Shown here: positions 1-8,189 of the stretch, piece by piece
Layout: each line of letters opens with the position of its first letter
How positions within the stretch are numbered: the first letter of the stretch is position 1
Assembly (NCBI RefSeq): GCF_014306155.1
Contig: NZ_JACRWH010000002.1
Location: forward strand, 1 to 64,000
Direction of reading: 5' to 3'
Origin: Holdemanella hominis
GTDB lineage: Bacteria > Bacillota_I > Bacilli_A > Erysipelotrichales > Erysipelotrichaceae
DNA: 64,000 bases
Translations under genes and position numbers: made by a program
The notes under the pieces: generated by a model
Seen by the model: the letters and a program-made list of their open reading frames with translations, nothing else
What the model was told of the DNA's origin: nothing
Database searches by the model: none

Positions 1-2
1 AT

Positions 3-752
3 GTTCCAGATGAAGAAGATGTTGAAATAAAAGAATACATCCGTATGATTCATGATTTCAAAAAGGAATTAAAAAGAGTTAAGCAGGAAATCTGCGCATT
101 TGTATTGCGTCATGGCTATCAATATGATGGTAAATCAAAATGGACAATTCGCTATATGAATTGGATCAGAGAATTGGAAATGTCAGAAATTCAAAGAGAA
201 ACCTTAAATGAATATATTGCAGAAATGGAAAATTTAAACGATAAAATCAATCGATTCATGAATCGTATTGATGAGATGTATCAAAGTGAAAGATACCATG
301 AAAAGGTATCTAAATTAAGATGTTTTAAGGGTATAGAAACATTTGCAGCCATGACTATACAGGTAGAAACAGCTGATTTTGAACGTTTTCCAAGCGCAAA
401 AGCATATGCATCCTATACTGGACTTACAACAGGAGAACATTCTAGTGGCGATAAAAATAACCGAATTGGTATTACAAAGCAAGGAAATACAGTGATTAGA
501 AAAACACTGGTAGAATGTGCACAATCTTTGGTGAAAGGAAACGTATATGCGAAAAAATCACAAGGGTTAAAAAGTCGTCAAAAAGGAATGGATGTAAATA
601 TTATTGCATATGCGGATAAGGCAACAGAACGTTTGAAGAAGAAATACCAAAAATTGATTGAACGAAATGTGCCTAGAAATAAGGCAATAGTCGCTGTAGC
701 TAGAGAGTTAGCATGTTTTATTTGGGGAATGGAAACAGGAAACATCCATTAA
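3..752 (+). CDS. IS110-family transposase, 3' part (5' end outside window)
   Basis: The reading frame is open from the first bases of the window, so this is the C-terminal 249 residues of a longer protein; the first in-frame ATG at 45 is internal. Seen: a helical linker (about residues 40-90 counted from that ATG), then a Transposase_20-type domain containing EHSSG (131-135) and IGITKQGNTVIRK (141-153), the typical C-terminal half of IS110/IS1111/IS902 recombinases. The DEDD RuvC-like half would lie upstream. IS110 enzymes cut and join DNA guided by an element-encoded structured RNA. The non-coding stretch just downstream is strongly structured, which fits that picture. No frameshift is visible in this part. 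Family assignment is firm; whether the element is intact cannot be judged here. Confidence 0.9.
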   Translation, partial: VPDEEDVEIKEYIRMIHDFKKELKRVKQEICAFVLRHGYQYDGKSKWTIRYMNWIRELEMSEIQRETLNEYIAEMENLNDKINRFMNRIDEMYQSERYHEKVSKLRCFKGIETFAAMTIQVETADFERFPSAKAYASYTGLTTGEHSSGDKNNRIGITKQGNTVIRKTLVECAQSLVKGNVYAKKSQGLKSRQKGMDVNIIAYADKATERLKKKYQKLIERNVPRNKAIVAVARELACFIWGMETGNIH

Positions 753-803
753 AATAAAAAATAAGTGAAAGGAGATGTGAAGAAAGACTTTTAGAAAGAC
801 AAA

Positions 804-1050
804 GGATTGATGATATAGAGGAACTTCGTAAATAATGAAACAGGTCTGATTATTTACGATTCACCTCTTAAGGCAATAGTGGTACACGAATCAAATCGCG
901 AGGAGGACTGTACGAAAAAGCTATTGATCCACGATATGAGATTTACAAAACCTGCTCGACGGACCATTAACCTTAGGTACCCAATCCACGAATAACAGAG
1001 TGGTTAACTGTCGATAGATTTGTTTAGGAGTTCCTCTATGTCATCAATCT
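804..1050 (+). ncRNA. Large structured RNA candidate downstream of the IS110 transposase
   Basis: About 250 nt closed by a continuous 21-bp helix between 804-824 and 1030-1050. Two of its pairs are G-U only on the plus strand (814/1040, 804/1050), so a plus-strand transcript is favoured. Inside are a perfect 10-bp hairpin (827-836 with 849-858, 12-nt loop; 826/859 extends it), a second arm (874-879 with 921-926, plus GTAC 882-885 with 910-913), and a third (957-960 with 1010-1013, 967-972 with 1002-1007). No convincing reading frame covers it. Two explanations: the guide (bridge/seek) RNA of the adjacent IS110-type element, which IS1111-like members encode 3' of the transposase; or an independent multi-branched RNA class (for example raiA-like) beside which the element inserted. 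Confidence 0.65.
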
Positions 1051-1086
1051 AAAACTGAATATTTTTAGAATATGAGTGTAATTTTG

Positions 1087-1168
1087 TCTTGACAAAGGTC
1101 ACTTCATAACAGGTGATGAAAAAGAAGCTGAATCGATTTTAAGGGAAATTAAAAAAAGAATCGGTTAA
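1087..1168 (+). pseudogene. Possible 3' remnant of a broken coding sequence
   Basis: A short frame opens after an in-frame stop and ends at TAA 1166-1168. It would encode about 26 residues ending in ITGDEKEAESILREIKKRIG, which has the composition of a real amphipathic protein tail, but there is no start codon or ribosome binding site. It may be the stump of a gene interrupted near the transposon. It runs into the terminator of the convergent transporter gene. It could equally be chance. Confidence 0.25.
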
Positions 1169-1176
1169 GATTCTTT
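1149..1176 (-). terminator. Rho-independent terminator of the EamA transporter gene
   Basis: On the minus strand, AAAGAATC (1176-1169) and GATTCTTT (1162-1155) form a perfect 8-bp stem around a 6-nt loop, followed by a run of T. The stop codon of the transporter lies in the loop. Confidence 0.75.
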
Positions 1177-2049
1177 CTTCTTGTATTCAGATATAATTAA
1201 TCCGGATAAAGTAAGTATGGTTCCAAGAACAATACATGGCGTAATCTTTTCATGTAGGATAATTACTGAAAAGATAATTGTGGCAATGGGGTTTAAATAT
1301 ACATATTGATTGGTTCTAACACTTCCTAATATGGAACAAGAATAGTTCCAAATCACAAAACATCCTGCACAAGCTACTACACCTAAGAAAAGTAGATTTA
1401 ATAGATTGAGTGGGATTAGAATCTCATCCATGGATACATCAAATCCTAATATTGGAAGGCTGATTGTCATAAAGAAAAGTCCCCGCGCAAAGATTCGTTT
1501 CGTATTTTGAATGGAAGTATGTCCTAATTCATTGACTTTCTTTAATACAACACTATAAATAGCCCACATGATGGCTGCCACAATGGTAAGAATATCTCCT
1601 TTTGGAGATAGGTGCATTTGTTGGCCATTGAAGCTAATGAAGAAGATTCCAATAAAGGCTACAATAAATCCTACCACAAAGTTCATTTTAAAAGGCTCAT
1701 CCTTAAAACATAAATAGGCAAGTATCGAAGTAAAGAATGGAGCTATCGATATTATGACACCTACATTTGTGGCATATGTATAGACTAGAGCTGTACTTTC
1801 TATAAAGTAATATAAGAAAACACCGGTTAATCCACTTAGAATATACCAAATCTCATCTTTTCTATTTTTTAGTTTTAATATTTTAGGACTTAAAATGCAT
1901 AGCGTTAAAAAACCAATTAAAAAGCGTATAAATAACAGTTCAATGGGTGTGAAACTATCTAAAAGAATCTTACTCGATACAAAGGTAGAACCCCAAATCA
2001 TAATGCACACAAAAGCTAAAATATGTCCGATCATTGTTTTATTTTTCAT
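1165..2049 (-). CDS. EamA/DMT-superfamily transporter
   Basis: A 294-residue integral membrane protein with about ten hydrophobic segments arranged as two tandem EamA repeats (roughly residues 8-138 and 150-288), the normal size and architecture of drug/metabolite transporters (RhaT/YdcZ/PecM-like). The N-terminus MKNKTMIGHILAFVCIMIWG carries the usual first-helix W-G motif, and the second repeat begins with GDILTIVAAIMWAIYSVV. Substrate cannot be told from sequence; family members export amino acids, nucleosides or other metabolites. It is monocistronic and convergent with the transposon region, with its own terminator. The window shows no partner gene. Confidence 0.85.
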   Translation of the reverse strand: MKNKTMIGHILAFVCIMIWGSTFVSSKILLDSFTPIELLFIRFLIGFLTLCILSPKILKLKNRKDEIWYILSGLTGVFLYYFIESTALVYTYATNVGVIISIAPFFTSILAYLCFKDEPFKMNFVVGFIVAFIGIFFISFNGQQMHLSPKGDILTIVAAIMWAIYSVVLKKVNELGHTSIQNTKRIFARGLFFMTISLPILGFDVSMDEILIPLNLLNLLFLGVVACAGCFVIWNYSCSILGSVRTNQYVYLNPIATIIFSVIILHEKITPCIVLGTILTLSGLIISEYKKKES

Positions 2050-2090
2050 GCCAAATAATTATAACAAGAAAGTGAAGGGAAGTGTAAAAA

Positions 2091-2291
2091 ATGAAGAAAT
2101 TAGATCCTGTTGTCATTATTGTCGATGTGTTATTACTTATTGGATGTGGATGCATGTTCTTATATGGAAAGATGTCTGCTCATTCATTGTTTATTGTTGG
2201 TCTTGTTTTGATTGCACTTTTAGTCGTTTATCTTTATGTCACAAACTATAAAGATAATCATTATGGAGGTAAATTCCATCAAGACTTTTAG
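2091..2291 (+). CDS. Small two-helix membrane protein, unknown function
   Basis: 66 residues beginning MKKLDPVVIIVDVLLLIGCG. Two hydrophobic segments (about residues 6-25 and 30-53) are followed by a short hydrophilic tail ending NHYGGKFHQDF. A GAAGGGAAGTG stretch upstream may serve as ribosome binding site. I do not recognise a family. It is followed at once by a terminator hairpin and lies just upstream of a second small membrane protein and the hsp70/J-protein pair, so a link with that module is possible but not shown. Confidence 0.55.
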   Translation: MKKLDPVVIIVDVLLLIGCGCMFLYGKMSAHSLFIVGLVLIALLVVYLYVTNYKDNHYGGKFHQDF

Positions 2292-2311
2292 GCGGTAGAA
2301 ATACCGCTTTT
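2291..2311 (+). terminator. Terminator hairpin after the small membrane protein gene
   Basis: GCGGTA (2292-2297) and TACCGC (2302-2307) pair around a GAAA tetraloop and are followed by four T. It directly abuts the stop codon of the upstream gene. The T-run is short, so it may be leaky. Confidence 0.6.
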
Positions 2312-2345
2312 AATATGCTATATTTAGATTAAAGAAGGTAACTTT

Positions 2346-2627
2346 ATGGGCGGATTGTGCGTATTACTATTAATGATGTTTTGTGTAGGATGGATCTTAT
2401 GTGTGTTTTTTCTATCGATGTTGATTCCACTATTGATCCTCTATAATGGAATTGTTGGTATTGTATGTTTTATTCTATATTTTGTATTACGCAAGAAATC
2501 TGTCTTTACCAAATATACAGAAGGCTATAAACATGTATTATCATCCATACTAAAATATGGATTGATTGTTTATGGAAGTATTTCACTTGTATTTAGTATC
2601 ATTTTAGCTATTTTAAATTTTTGTTAG
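2346..2627 (+). CDS. Small membrane protein upstream of hsp70, unknown function
   Basis: 93 residues, almost entirely hydrophobic: MGGLCVLLLMMFCVGWILCV begins the first helix, there are two more hydrophobic stretches up to about residue 48, a positively charged patch (RKKSVFTKYTEGYKH, about 49-63), and a last helix near the C-terminus. AAGAAGG lies 7 nt before the ATG. Its stop (2625-2627) sits within the ribosome binding region of the Hsp70 gene, so the two are probably one transcript. No family is recognised. Co-transcription with an HscC-like chaperone and a membrane-anchored J-protein hints at a membrane-linked role, which is inference. Confidence 0.6.
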   Translation: MGGLCVLLLMMFCVGWILCVFFLSMLIPLLILYNGIVGIVCFILYFVLRKKSVFTKYTEGYKHVLSSILKYGLIVYGSISLVFSIILAILNFC

Positions 2628-2635
2628 GAGAGAAT

Positions 2636-4375
2636 ATGACAATATTAGGCGTAGATTTAGGAACAACCAACAGTTTAGCGGTTGTCTATAAAGAAGGAAA
2701 ACCCGTATTGATTCCTAATGCGTATGGTGAATATGTAACTCCAAGTGCTGTCAGTATTTTGGATGGTAAGATTGTTGTTGGGAAATTGGCCAAGGAAAGA
2801 CTCATTACGCATCCAGAATGTAGTGCATCTTTGTTTAAGCGAAATATGGGCACAGATGTTACTTATACATTAGATAAGAAAGAGTATGATTCGGCAACAC
2901 TTTCTTCTTTTATCTTGAAACAATTGATTGAAGATGCGCAAAATTATTTACATGAATCTATCGATGAAGTTGTGATCAGTGTTCCGGCTTATTTTAATGC
3001 GCGTCAAAGACAAGATACAAAGCGAATAGGCGAACTTTTAGGAATTAAAGTGGAGCGTTTGATCAATGAACCAAGTGCTGCAGCCATCGCATGCCATATG
3101 GACGATGAATATGAAACATTCGTCATGTTTGACTTTGGTGGAGGAACTTTAGATGTTTCGGTTGTCGACTGTTTTGAAAATGTGATTAGCATCAATGCGA
3201 TTAGCGGAAACAATCATTTGGGTGGTACAGATTTTGATCGAGCTATGGCCGAATACTTTTGTTTCAAAAATGGGTTAAACTATAATATTTTGGATTTATC
3301 ATTCCAACAAAGTATTTTACGTGCTTGTGAAAAAGCCAAAATTAAGTTGAGTACACAAAGTGTGGCTGAAGTATCTTTAGTTCATTTAAATAAGAATTAT
3401 AATTGTATATTTGATGAAAATGTATTATTTAATACTACACATTCCTTACTAGAATCTTGTAAAAATGTGATTGGTAAGGCCGTAAAAGACAGTGGTTTTT
3501 CAGCTAGTGAGCTTGATAGTTTGATTCTTGTAGGAGGCTCAAGCAAAATGCCGGTACTTCAACATTATTTATCAGACGCTTTAAATATTCCTGTATTAAA
3601 AGAAGAAAACATGGATTCTTTAGTTGCGCTTGGACTTGGAAAATACATTGGTATTAAACAAAGGGATGAAAATATTAAAGATGTAGTTGTGACGGATATT
3701 TGTCCTTTCTCCTTAAGTACTTCTACTTACAATGAACAAAATCCAGGCTTAGAATTATCAACCGTGCTTATTCCTAAGAATTCAGTTTTACCAACAAGCA
3801 AAAAGATGACTTTGCGTACCGTGCATAAAGGGCAAACCAAGGTCAATATTAGTGTGTTTCAAGGGCAGGCTATGTATGCGAAAGAAAATTTATTTTTAGG
3901 CCAAGCTTTTATTCATGTTCCTAGAAATATGCATGATTATGAATCGTTCGATTTAATCTATTCGTATGACATTAATTCTATGTTGTATGTAGAAGCCATT
4001 GTACATTCTACCCAGGAACATTATATTTTTAGAGTATCAAAAGGCGATGTGTTAGAAAAAGTAGATGCTTCTGTTCGTTTGGATTCCATCAAAGAAGTAT
4101 CTTTAGCTTTATATCAAAATAATGAAGTGGATGCTCTGCTTGCTCGTATTGAAAGAATCTATCAAGAAGTGGATGAGGAAACACAAGATTATTTAATGCG
4201 TCTTCATTCAGAATTCACAAAAGATATGGAAACTTTGATCAACAATATTCAAAAAAGGAAACGTCTTATAAATCAAGTTTCACAAATCTTGAATCAAATC
4301 GAAGAAAGTCAAAATGTAGATTCTTTAGATATCTTTAGTCAAGAAGAGGATGAAGAAGGAGAATATTTAGCATGA
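2636..4375 (+). CDS. hscC: HscC-like Hsp70 chaperone
   Basis: 579 residues. The ATG at 2636 is preferred over an upstream TTG because AGGAGAG sits just before it and the Hsp70 start (TILGVDLGTTNSLAV) follows. The ATPase domain shows DLGTTNS (7-13), the NEPSAAA segment (about 144-150), FDFGGGTLDVS (165-175) and an adenosine-loop ILVGGSSKMP (about 300). The C-terminal half has the short substrate domain of the HscC subgroup, including a VVTDICPFSL segment and YSYDIN, close to Escherichia coli HscC as I recall it, and lacks the long lid tail of DnaK. HscC is a specialised Hsp70 stimulated by DjlB/DjlC-type J-proteins. The next gene overlaps by 4 bp and encodes such a J-protein. Clients are unknown. 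Confidence 0.85.
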   Translation: MTILGVDLGTTNSLAVVYKEGKPVLIPNAYGEYVTPSAVSILDGKIVVGKLAKERLITHPECSASLFKRNMGTDVTYTLDKKEYDSATLSSFILKQLIEDAQNYLHESIDEVVISVPAYFNARQRQDTKRIGELLGIKVERLINEPSAAAIACHMDDEYETFVMFDFGGGTLDVSVVDCFENVISINAISGNNHLGGTDFDRAMAEYFCFKNGLNYNILDLSFQQSILRACEKAKIKLSTQSVAEVSLVHLNKNYNCIFDENVLFNTTHSLLESCKNVIGKAVKDSGFSASELDSLILVGGSSKMPVLQHYLSDALNIPVLKEENMDSLVALGLGKYIGIKQRDENIKDVVVTDICPFSLSTSTYNEQNPGLELSTVLIPKNSVLPTSKKMTLRTVHKGQTKVNISVFQGQAMYAKENLFLGQAFIHVPRNMHDYESFDLIYSYDINSMLYVEAIVHSTQEHYIFRVSKGDVLEKVDASVRLDSIKEVSLALYQNNEVDALLARIERIYQEVDEETQDYLMRLHSEFTKDMETLINNIQKRKRLINQVSQILNQIEESQNVDSLDIFSQEEDEEGEYLA

Positions 4376-5001
4376 ATGCGTGGGAAATATTAGGAATTGA
4401 GCCTACAAAGGATAAAAAAGAAATAAAAAAAGCTTATGCGAGACTTTTAAAACAGTATCATCCTGAAGAGAATCCGGAAGAATTCAAACAAATTCAGGCT
4501 GCTTATCAACAGTGTCTACACCCAGATCAAGAAATAGAGTCTGTTTCATTTGAACAAAATAAACAAGATATTCAAACACAATCCATTTTGACTAAAGAGG
4601 ATACAATCATTCCTCCACCTATTCCTAAAGTAGAAACATTGTTTGTGAAGAATGAAAAGGATATTGTTGTTTATCAGGATATATTGAATTCGATTGAAAA
4701 AAGTTTGCCTAAAAAGATTGGGTCTAAAGAGATTGTACAAGTTTTTACAGAACCTAAAATCATGCCGTATTTAGAGGATGAATTGTTCTGTAGAAGATTA
4801 GAAGACATCTTTTTATCTCGTAAATTAAAATATATTAAGAATTTTAGAGATCCTATTTATATGTATTTAGGAAAGTATGGTATGTCAAAATTATCAAATG
4901 CGATGGATTATTCAAATGTCCCATTATATAAAAGGCCAGCCTTTACAGCTTTTATTGTGGTTAGTGTCATTCTTTTAGAGGTGATATTGGACATTCTTTA
5001 A
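4372..5001 (+). CDS. Tail-anchored J-domain protein, partner of the HscC-like Hsp70
   Basis: 209 residues. Residues 1-50 form a J-domain (NAWEILGIEPTKDKKEIKKA, then YHPEENPEEF); the middle is variable and hydrophilic; the last 20 residues are one hydrophobic helix, so the protein is probably anchored by its C-terminus with the J-domain in the cytosol. This is the architecture of DjlB/DjlC, the known partners of HscC. The ATGA overlap with the Hsp70 gene (4372-4375) implies coupled translation. Odd: the invariant HPD tripeptide that triggers Hsp70 ATPase reads HPE (residues 30-32). A glutamate could keep the charge, but in classical J-proteins changes at this aspartate abolish function. Confidence 0.85.
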   Translation: MNAWEILGIEPTKDKKEIKKAYARLLKQYHPEENPEEFKQIQAAYQQCLHPDQEIESVSFEQNKQDIQTQSILTKEDTIIPPPIPKVETLFVKNEKDIVVYQDILNSIEKSLPKKIGSKEIVQVFTEPKIMPYLEDELFCRRLEDIFLSRKLKYIKNFRDPIYMYLGKYGMSKLSNAMDYSNVPLYKRPAFTAFIVVSVILLEVILDIL

Positions 5002-5061
5002 CAATCACAAGAAAAAAACAAGAATCTTCATTTGTATATAATGTATGATATGATCAACTCT

Positions 5062-5087
5062 AAAAGGCTAGAAATAGCCTTTTTATT
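5062..5087 (+). terminator. Terminator of the hsp70/J-protein operon
   Basis: AAAAGGCTA (5062-5070) and TAGCCTTTT (5075-5083) form a 9-bp stem with a GAAA loop, followed by T-rich sequence. It ends the transcript about 60 bp after the J-protein stop. Confidence 0.85.
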
Positions 5088-5103
5088 ATGTTAATGTTTA
5101 CTT

Positions 5104-5608
5104 ATGAAAACATATTTAACTTTAGGAAAATCAATTCCTCATAAATCAAATTATGATGGATCCTTATACAAGTCTTATGTAACTTCATTTTTTTCGTATA
5201 CCAAATCACATCATACAATCAATGATTTCTATGACGAAGAAGGGAATGTATATATTCCTGAAGTTTATTCATTCTGTGAAAAAAAGTAGATCCAGACACA
5301 AATGAATTATTTGTTCGTACTGAATTCGAATTTGAAGATGATGAAGATATGGATGCTTTTCTTCATAAACTCCTCTACTTTAAAGAGCCAGAATGGTTTC
5401 ATGATTTAACACATGAAGAAATTGTACAATTGAATTGTGTTTTTGAACAATATGAACCTGTTTTAGGATCACTTATCGAAAGAAAAACGGCAAATCAATA
5501 GAGCATTCTGGTGATTATGCACTATGTGATGGCACTCCATATGGATGTAAAAGATATACAAAACTAATTGTGGATAATTTACTTAAACAAGTGATTGATT
5601 CTTTTTGA
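5104..5608 (+). pseudogene. Frameshifted gene, unknown function
   Basis: An ATG at 5104 opens 61 codons (MKTYLTLGKSIPHKSNYDGS at the start) ending in GAA AAA AAG TAG at about 5278-5289. A -1 shift at the seven-A run continues as VDPDTNELFVRTEFEFEDDE and on to a stop near 5501. A further -1 shift there continues as HSGDYALCDGTPYGCKRYTK up to the stop at 5606-5608. The three pieces add up to about 168 residues of sensible acidic, soluble protein. Two independent lesions argue for a decaying gene rather than programmed frameshifting, although the first break is exactly a dnaX-type A AAA AAG slippery site in the right frame. I do not recognise the family. Confidence 0.65.
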
Positions 5609-5646
5609 GAATTCTAATAAGCTATTATTAAAGGAGAAATTTAAAT

Positions 5647-6579
5647 ATGCAATATGGATTTGGAGTAGATATTGGTGGTACTACAATAAAGATTGGATTG
5701 TTTTCAGTGGATGGAGACTTGATGGAAAAATGGGAAATTCCAACAAACAAAACAGATAATGGAAAATATATTCTTACTGAAATTGCTGATTTTATTAATC
5801 GTACTATTGAAACGAAAGGTATCGAAAAAAGTGATGTGATGGGTGTAGGTTTAGGTGTACCAGGACCAGTAAATAAGAATGGTTTTGTGAGTGTATGTGT
5901 GAATTTAGGATGGAATTCATTGAATGTTGAAAAAGAATTTCATCAAATTTCAGGACTTAAAGTTAAAGTAGGTAACGATGCCAATGTGGCAGCTCTTGGT
6001 GAAATGTGGCAAGGTGCTGGGAAAGGATATCAAGATGTATTAATGGTTACACTTGGCACTGGTGTTGGTGGCGGTTGTGTTTTAAATGGACAGATTGTTT
6101 CCGGAATTCATGGTGCTGGCGGAGAAATCGGACACATGCCTGTAAGGGATGATGAGAAAACTCCATGTAACTGTGGAAATCATGGATGTTTAGAACAATA
6201 TGTTTCAGCTACTGGAATTGTTACTCAGGCTAAGAAGATGTTAGAGAATGATAAACGTCCTTCTAGTTTACGTGATTATGATTGTTTAGAAGCTAAACAC
6301 ATTTATGACGAGGCTAAAAAAGGGGATGTCATCGCTAACGAATTAGTGGATTCCACTTGTAAAATTCTCGCAAAGGCATTGGCACAAGTCTGTAGTGTGA
6401 TTGATCCAGAAATCATTGTGATTGGTGGTGGCGTTTCTAAAGCTGGAGATATCCTAACTTCAAGAATCAGTACATTCTTTAAAGAGTATGCATTTCATGC
6501 ATGTAAAAATACACCAATCGTTTTGGCTAAACTTGAAAATGATGCCGGAATGTATGGTTGTGTAAAATCATTATTTTAA
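5647..6579 (+). CDS. glcK: ROK-family glucokinase
   Basis: 310 residues. The ATP-binding motif DIGGTTIK is at 8-15, the catalytic Asp in GNDANVAAL (D111), the sugar-binding GGEIGHM (158-164) with the zinc-ligand His, and the ROK cysteine cluster CNCGNHGC (174-181) that completes the zinc site. The C-terminal phosphate/adenosine loop reads VIGGGVSKAG. Length and motifs are those of Firmicute glucokinases (GlcK), which phosphorylate free cytosolic glucose to glucose 6-phosphate for glycolysis; some ROK kinases prefer fructose or N-acetyl sugars, so substrate is inferred. AAAGGAG lies 9 nt upstream of the ATG. It is monocistronic, ending at a strong terminator shared with the convergent cls gene. 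Confidence 0.9.
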   Translation: MQYGFGVDIGGTTIKIGLFSVDGDLMEKWEIPTNKTDNGKYILTEIADFINRTIETKGIEKSDVMGVGLGVPGPVNKNGFVSVCVNLGWNSLNVEKEFHQISGLKVKVGNDANVAALGEMWQGAGKGYQDVLMVTLGTGVGGGCVLNGQIVSGIHGAGGEIGHMPVRDDEKTPCNCGNHGCLEQYVSATGIVTQAKKMLENDKRPSSLRDYDCLEAKHIYDEAKKGDVIANELVDSTCKILAKALAQVCSVIDPEIIVIGGGVSKAGDILTSRISTFFKEYAFHACKNTPIVLAKLENDAGMYGCVKSLF

Positions 6580-6586
6580 TTCTACT

Positions 6587-6617
6587 AAAAATGCAAGGAT
6601 TCAGCCTTGCATTTTTT
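6587..6617. terminator. Bidirectional terminator between glcK and cls
   Basis: AAAAATGCAAGG (6587-6598) and CCTTGCATTTTT (6605-6616) form a 12-bp stem with a 6-nt loop. A/T runs on both sides allow it to end both convergent transcripts. Confidence 0.9.
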
Positions 6618-8138
6618 CTATAATAATGGTGAGAATATACGAATAATGCTTAAAAATAAACCTTTCACAATATTCACATGGGTATCTTCTACTTGAATTT
6701 TTTTACAATGTTCTAATGTATCAAAAAAGTTTTGTTTCACATCCATGATCTTCTTAGATTTATACAATAAAGTGCCATTTTCAAAGTGTAGGTATAAGGA
6801 GCGATAATCTAAGTTGATTGTTCCTACTGTGGCATATGTATCGTCACAAATAAAGACTTTTGAATGTACAAAACCAGGCTCATATTCATGAATTTTAACG
6901 CCGCCTTGAATTAATTGTTTATAATATGTAGTTCCCATATCATGTACTATCTGTTTATCGGCAATACCGGGCATGATGATTCTAACATCAACACCTTTTT
7001 TAGCGGTATGAATTAATGTATTGATCATTTCTGAATCAATGATGAGGTAGGGGGTCATTATATATACATATTTATTGGCACTATTTAATAAATCCTCATA
7101 AACGGATTGTCCCGTCAATTCTTCATCTAACGGAGTCTCTGCATAAGGTGCAATATATCCATCAAACAAAGTTTCATCTACAACATCTTCATTTTTGAAA
7201 ACAGAATAATCAAAGTCTTCATGACGTAAAGCGTTCCAGTTTGTTAGAAACATTACTAAATAAGACCAAACGGCTTTACCTTTAATACAAATGATATTGT
7301 CCATCCAATGACCATGTTTTACTTTCTTATTGATATATTCATCAGCTAAATTCGCGCCACCACTAAAGGCAACTTTACCATCAATAATCAAAATTTTACG
7401 ATGATCACGATGATTCATAATCGTATTAATGATTGGGGAAATACGATTAAAAGAAACAGCTTTGATTCCTTTTTTCTCTAATTGTTTCGCATAAGAAGCG
7501 GGAAGTGTACCTAAAGATCCCATATCATCATACATGATACGTACTTCTACACCTTGTTTTACTTTTTCTTCTAAAATAGAAAGAATCGAATTAAACATAA
7601 ACCCTTCTTCAATGATGAAATATTCCATAAAAATATAGTTTTCTGCCTTTTTTAGTTCTTCTAACATGACATTAAATCCATTTTCGCAGGGTGCATAATA
7701 TTCAAAATCCGTATTTCGATAAATAGGGAAGCCCTCTTCATGTAAGAAAGCAAGCTGTGAGACATAGTCTGGATTATCGTTACGAATTTCATCAATAATC
7801 GATTCATCTTGTATATAGTTGCTAGATGCCTTTTTTTGTTCTTTAATAATATTGCGGAATGTTTTTCCAAACAACAAACTTAATAACATCAATACATACA
7901 CAAATGTACCAAAGACAGGAAACAACATAATCAGAATAATCCACATAAGATCTGAAGACAGATGTCTACTTGTACGTACGATATTTAATACGATTAAAAT
8001 GGATAGAATGTGTAAAACAATTTCAATAAAGACAAAAGACGTTGTTAGCCATTTAAATAGATTACAATATAATACAATTTCACCTAATGCGATGATAACT
8101 AAAGGAATAATTCTTCCAAGCCATATTTTTAATTTCAT
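6618..8138 (-). CDS. cls: Cardiolipin synthase
   Basis: 506 residues. Two or three N-terminal hydrophobic helices (about 8-90) are followed by two phospholipase D domains. The HKD motifs are complete: HRKILIID (246-253) with FSGGANLADEY after it, and HSKVFICDD (425-433) with GTINLDYRS after it. The size matches bacterial ClsA/YwnE-type enzymes, which join two phosphatidylglycerols into cardiolipin at the cytoplasmic membrane. A long leader upstream contains an extended -10 element and a terminator-like hairpin (8190-8229), so attenuation is possible. Monocistronic. Confidence 0.93.
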   Translation of the reverse strand: MKLKIWLGRIIPLVIIALGEIVLYCNLFKWLTTSFVFIEIVLHILSILIVLNIVRTSRHLSSDLMWIILIMLFPVFGTFVYVLMLLSLLFGKTFRNIIKEQKKASSNYIQDESIIDEIRNDNPDYVSQLAFLHEEGFPIYRNTDFEYYAPCENGFNVMLEELKKAENYIFMEYFIIEEGFMFNSILSILEEKVKQGVEVRIMYDDMGSLGTLPASYAKQLEKKGIKAVSFNRISPIINTIMNHRDHRKILIIDGKVAFSGGANLADEYINKKVKHGHWMDNIICIKGKAVWSYLVMFLTNWNALRHEDFDYSVFKNEDVVDETLFDGYIAPYAETPLDEELTGQSVYEDLLNSANKYVYIMTPYLIIDSEMINTLIHTAKKGVDVRIIMPGIADKQIVHDMGTTYYKQLIQGGVKIHEYEPGFVHSKVFICDDTYATVGTINLDYRSLYLHFENGTLLYKSKKIMDVKQNFFDTLEHCKKIQVEDTHVNIVKGLFLSIIRIFSPLL

Positions 8139-8189
8139 AAATATCCACTCATTTCTAGCATAAAGTAATATACCATTTTCACGAACAAT

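Noticed and set aside
5104..5289. Programmed -1 frameshift gene
   Set aside because: A second, unrelated break about 200 bp downstream makes a pseudogene more likely; kept as a finding rather than a call.
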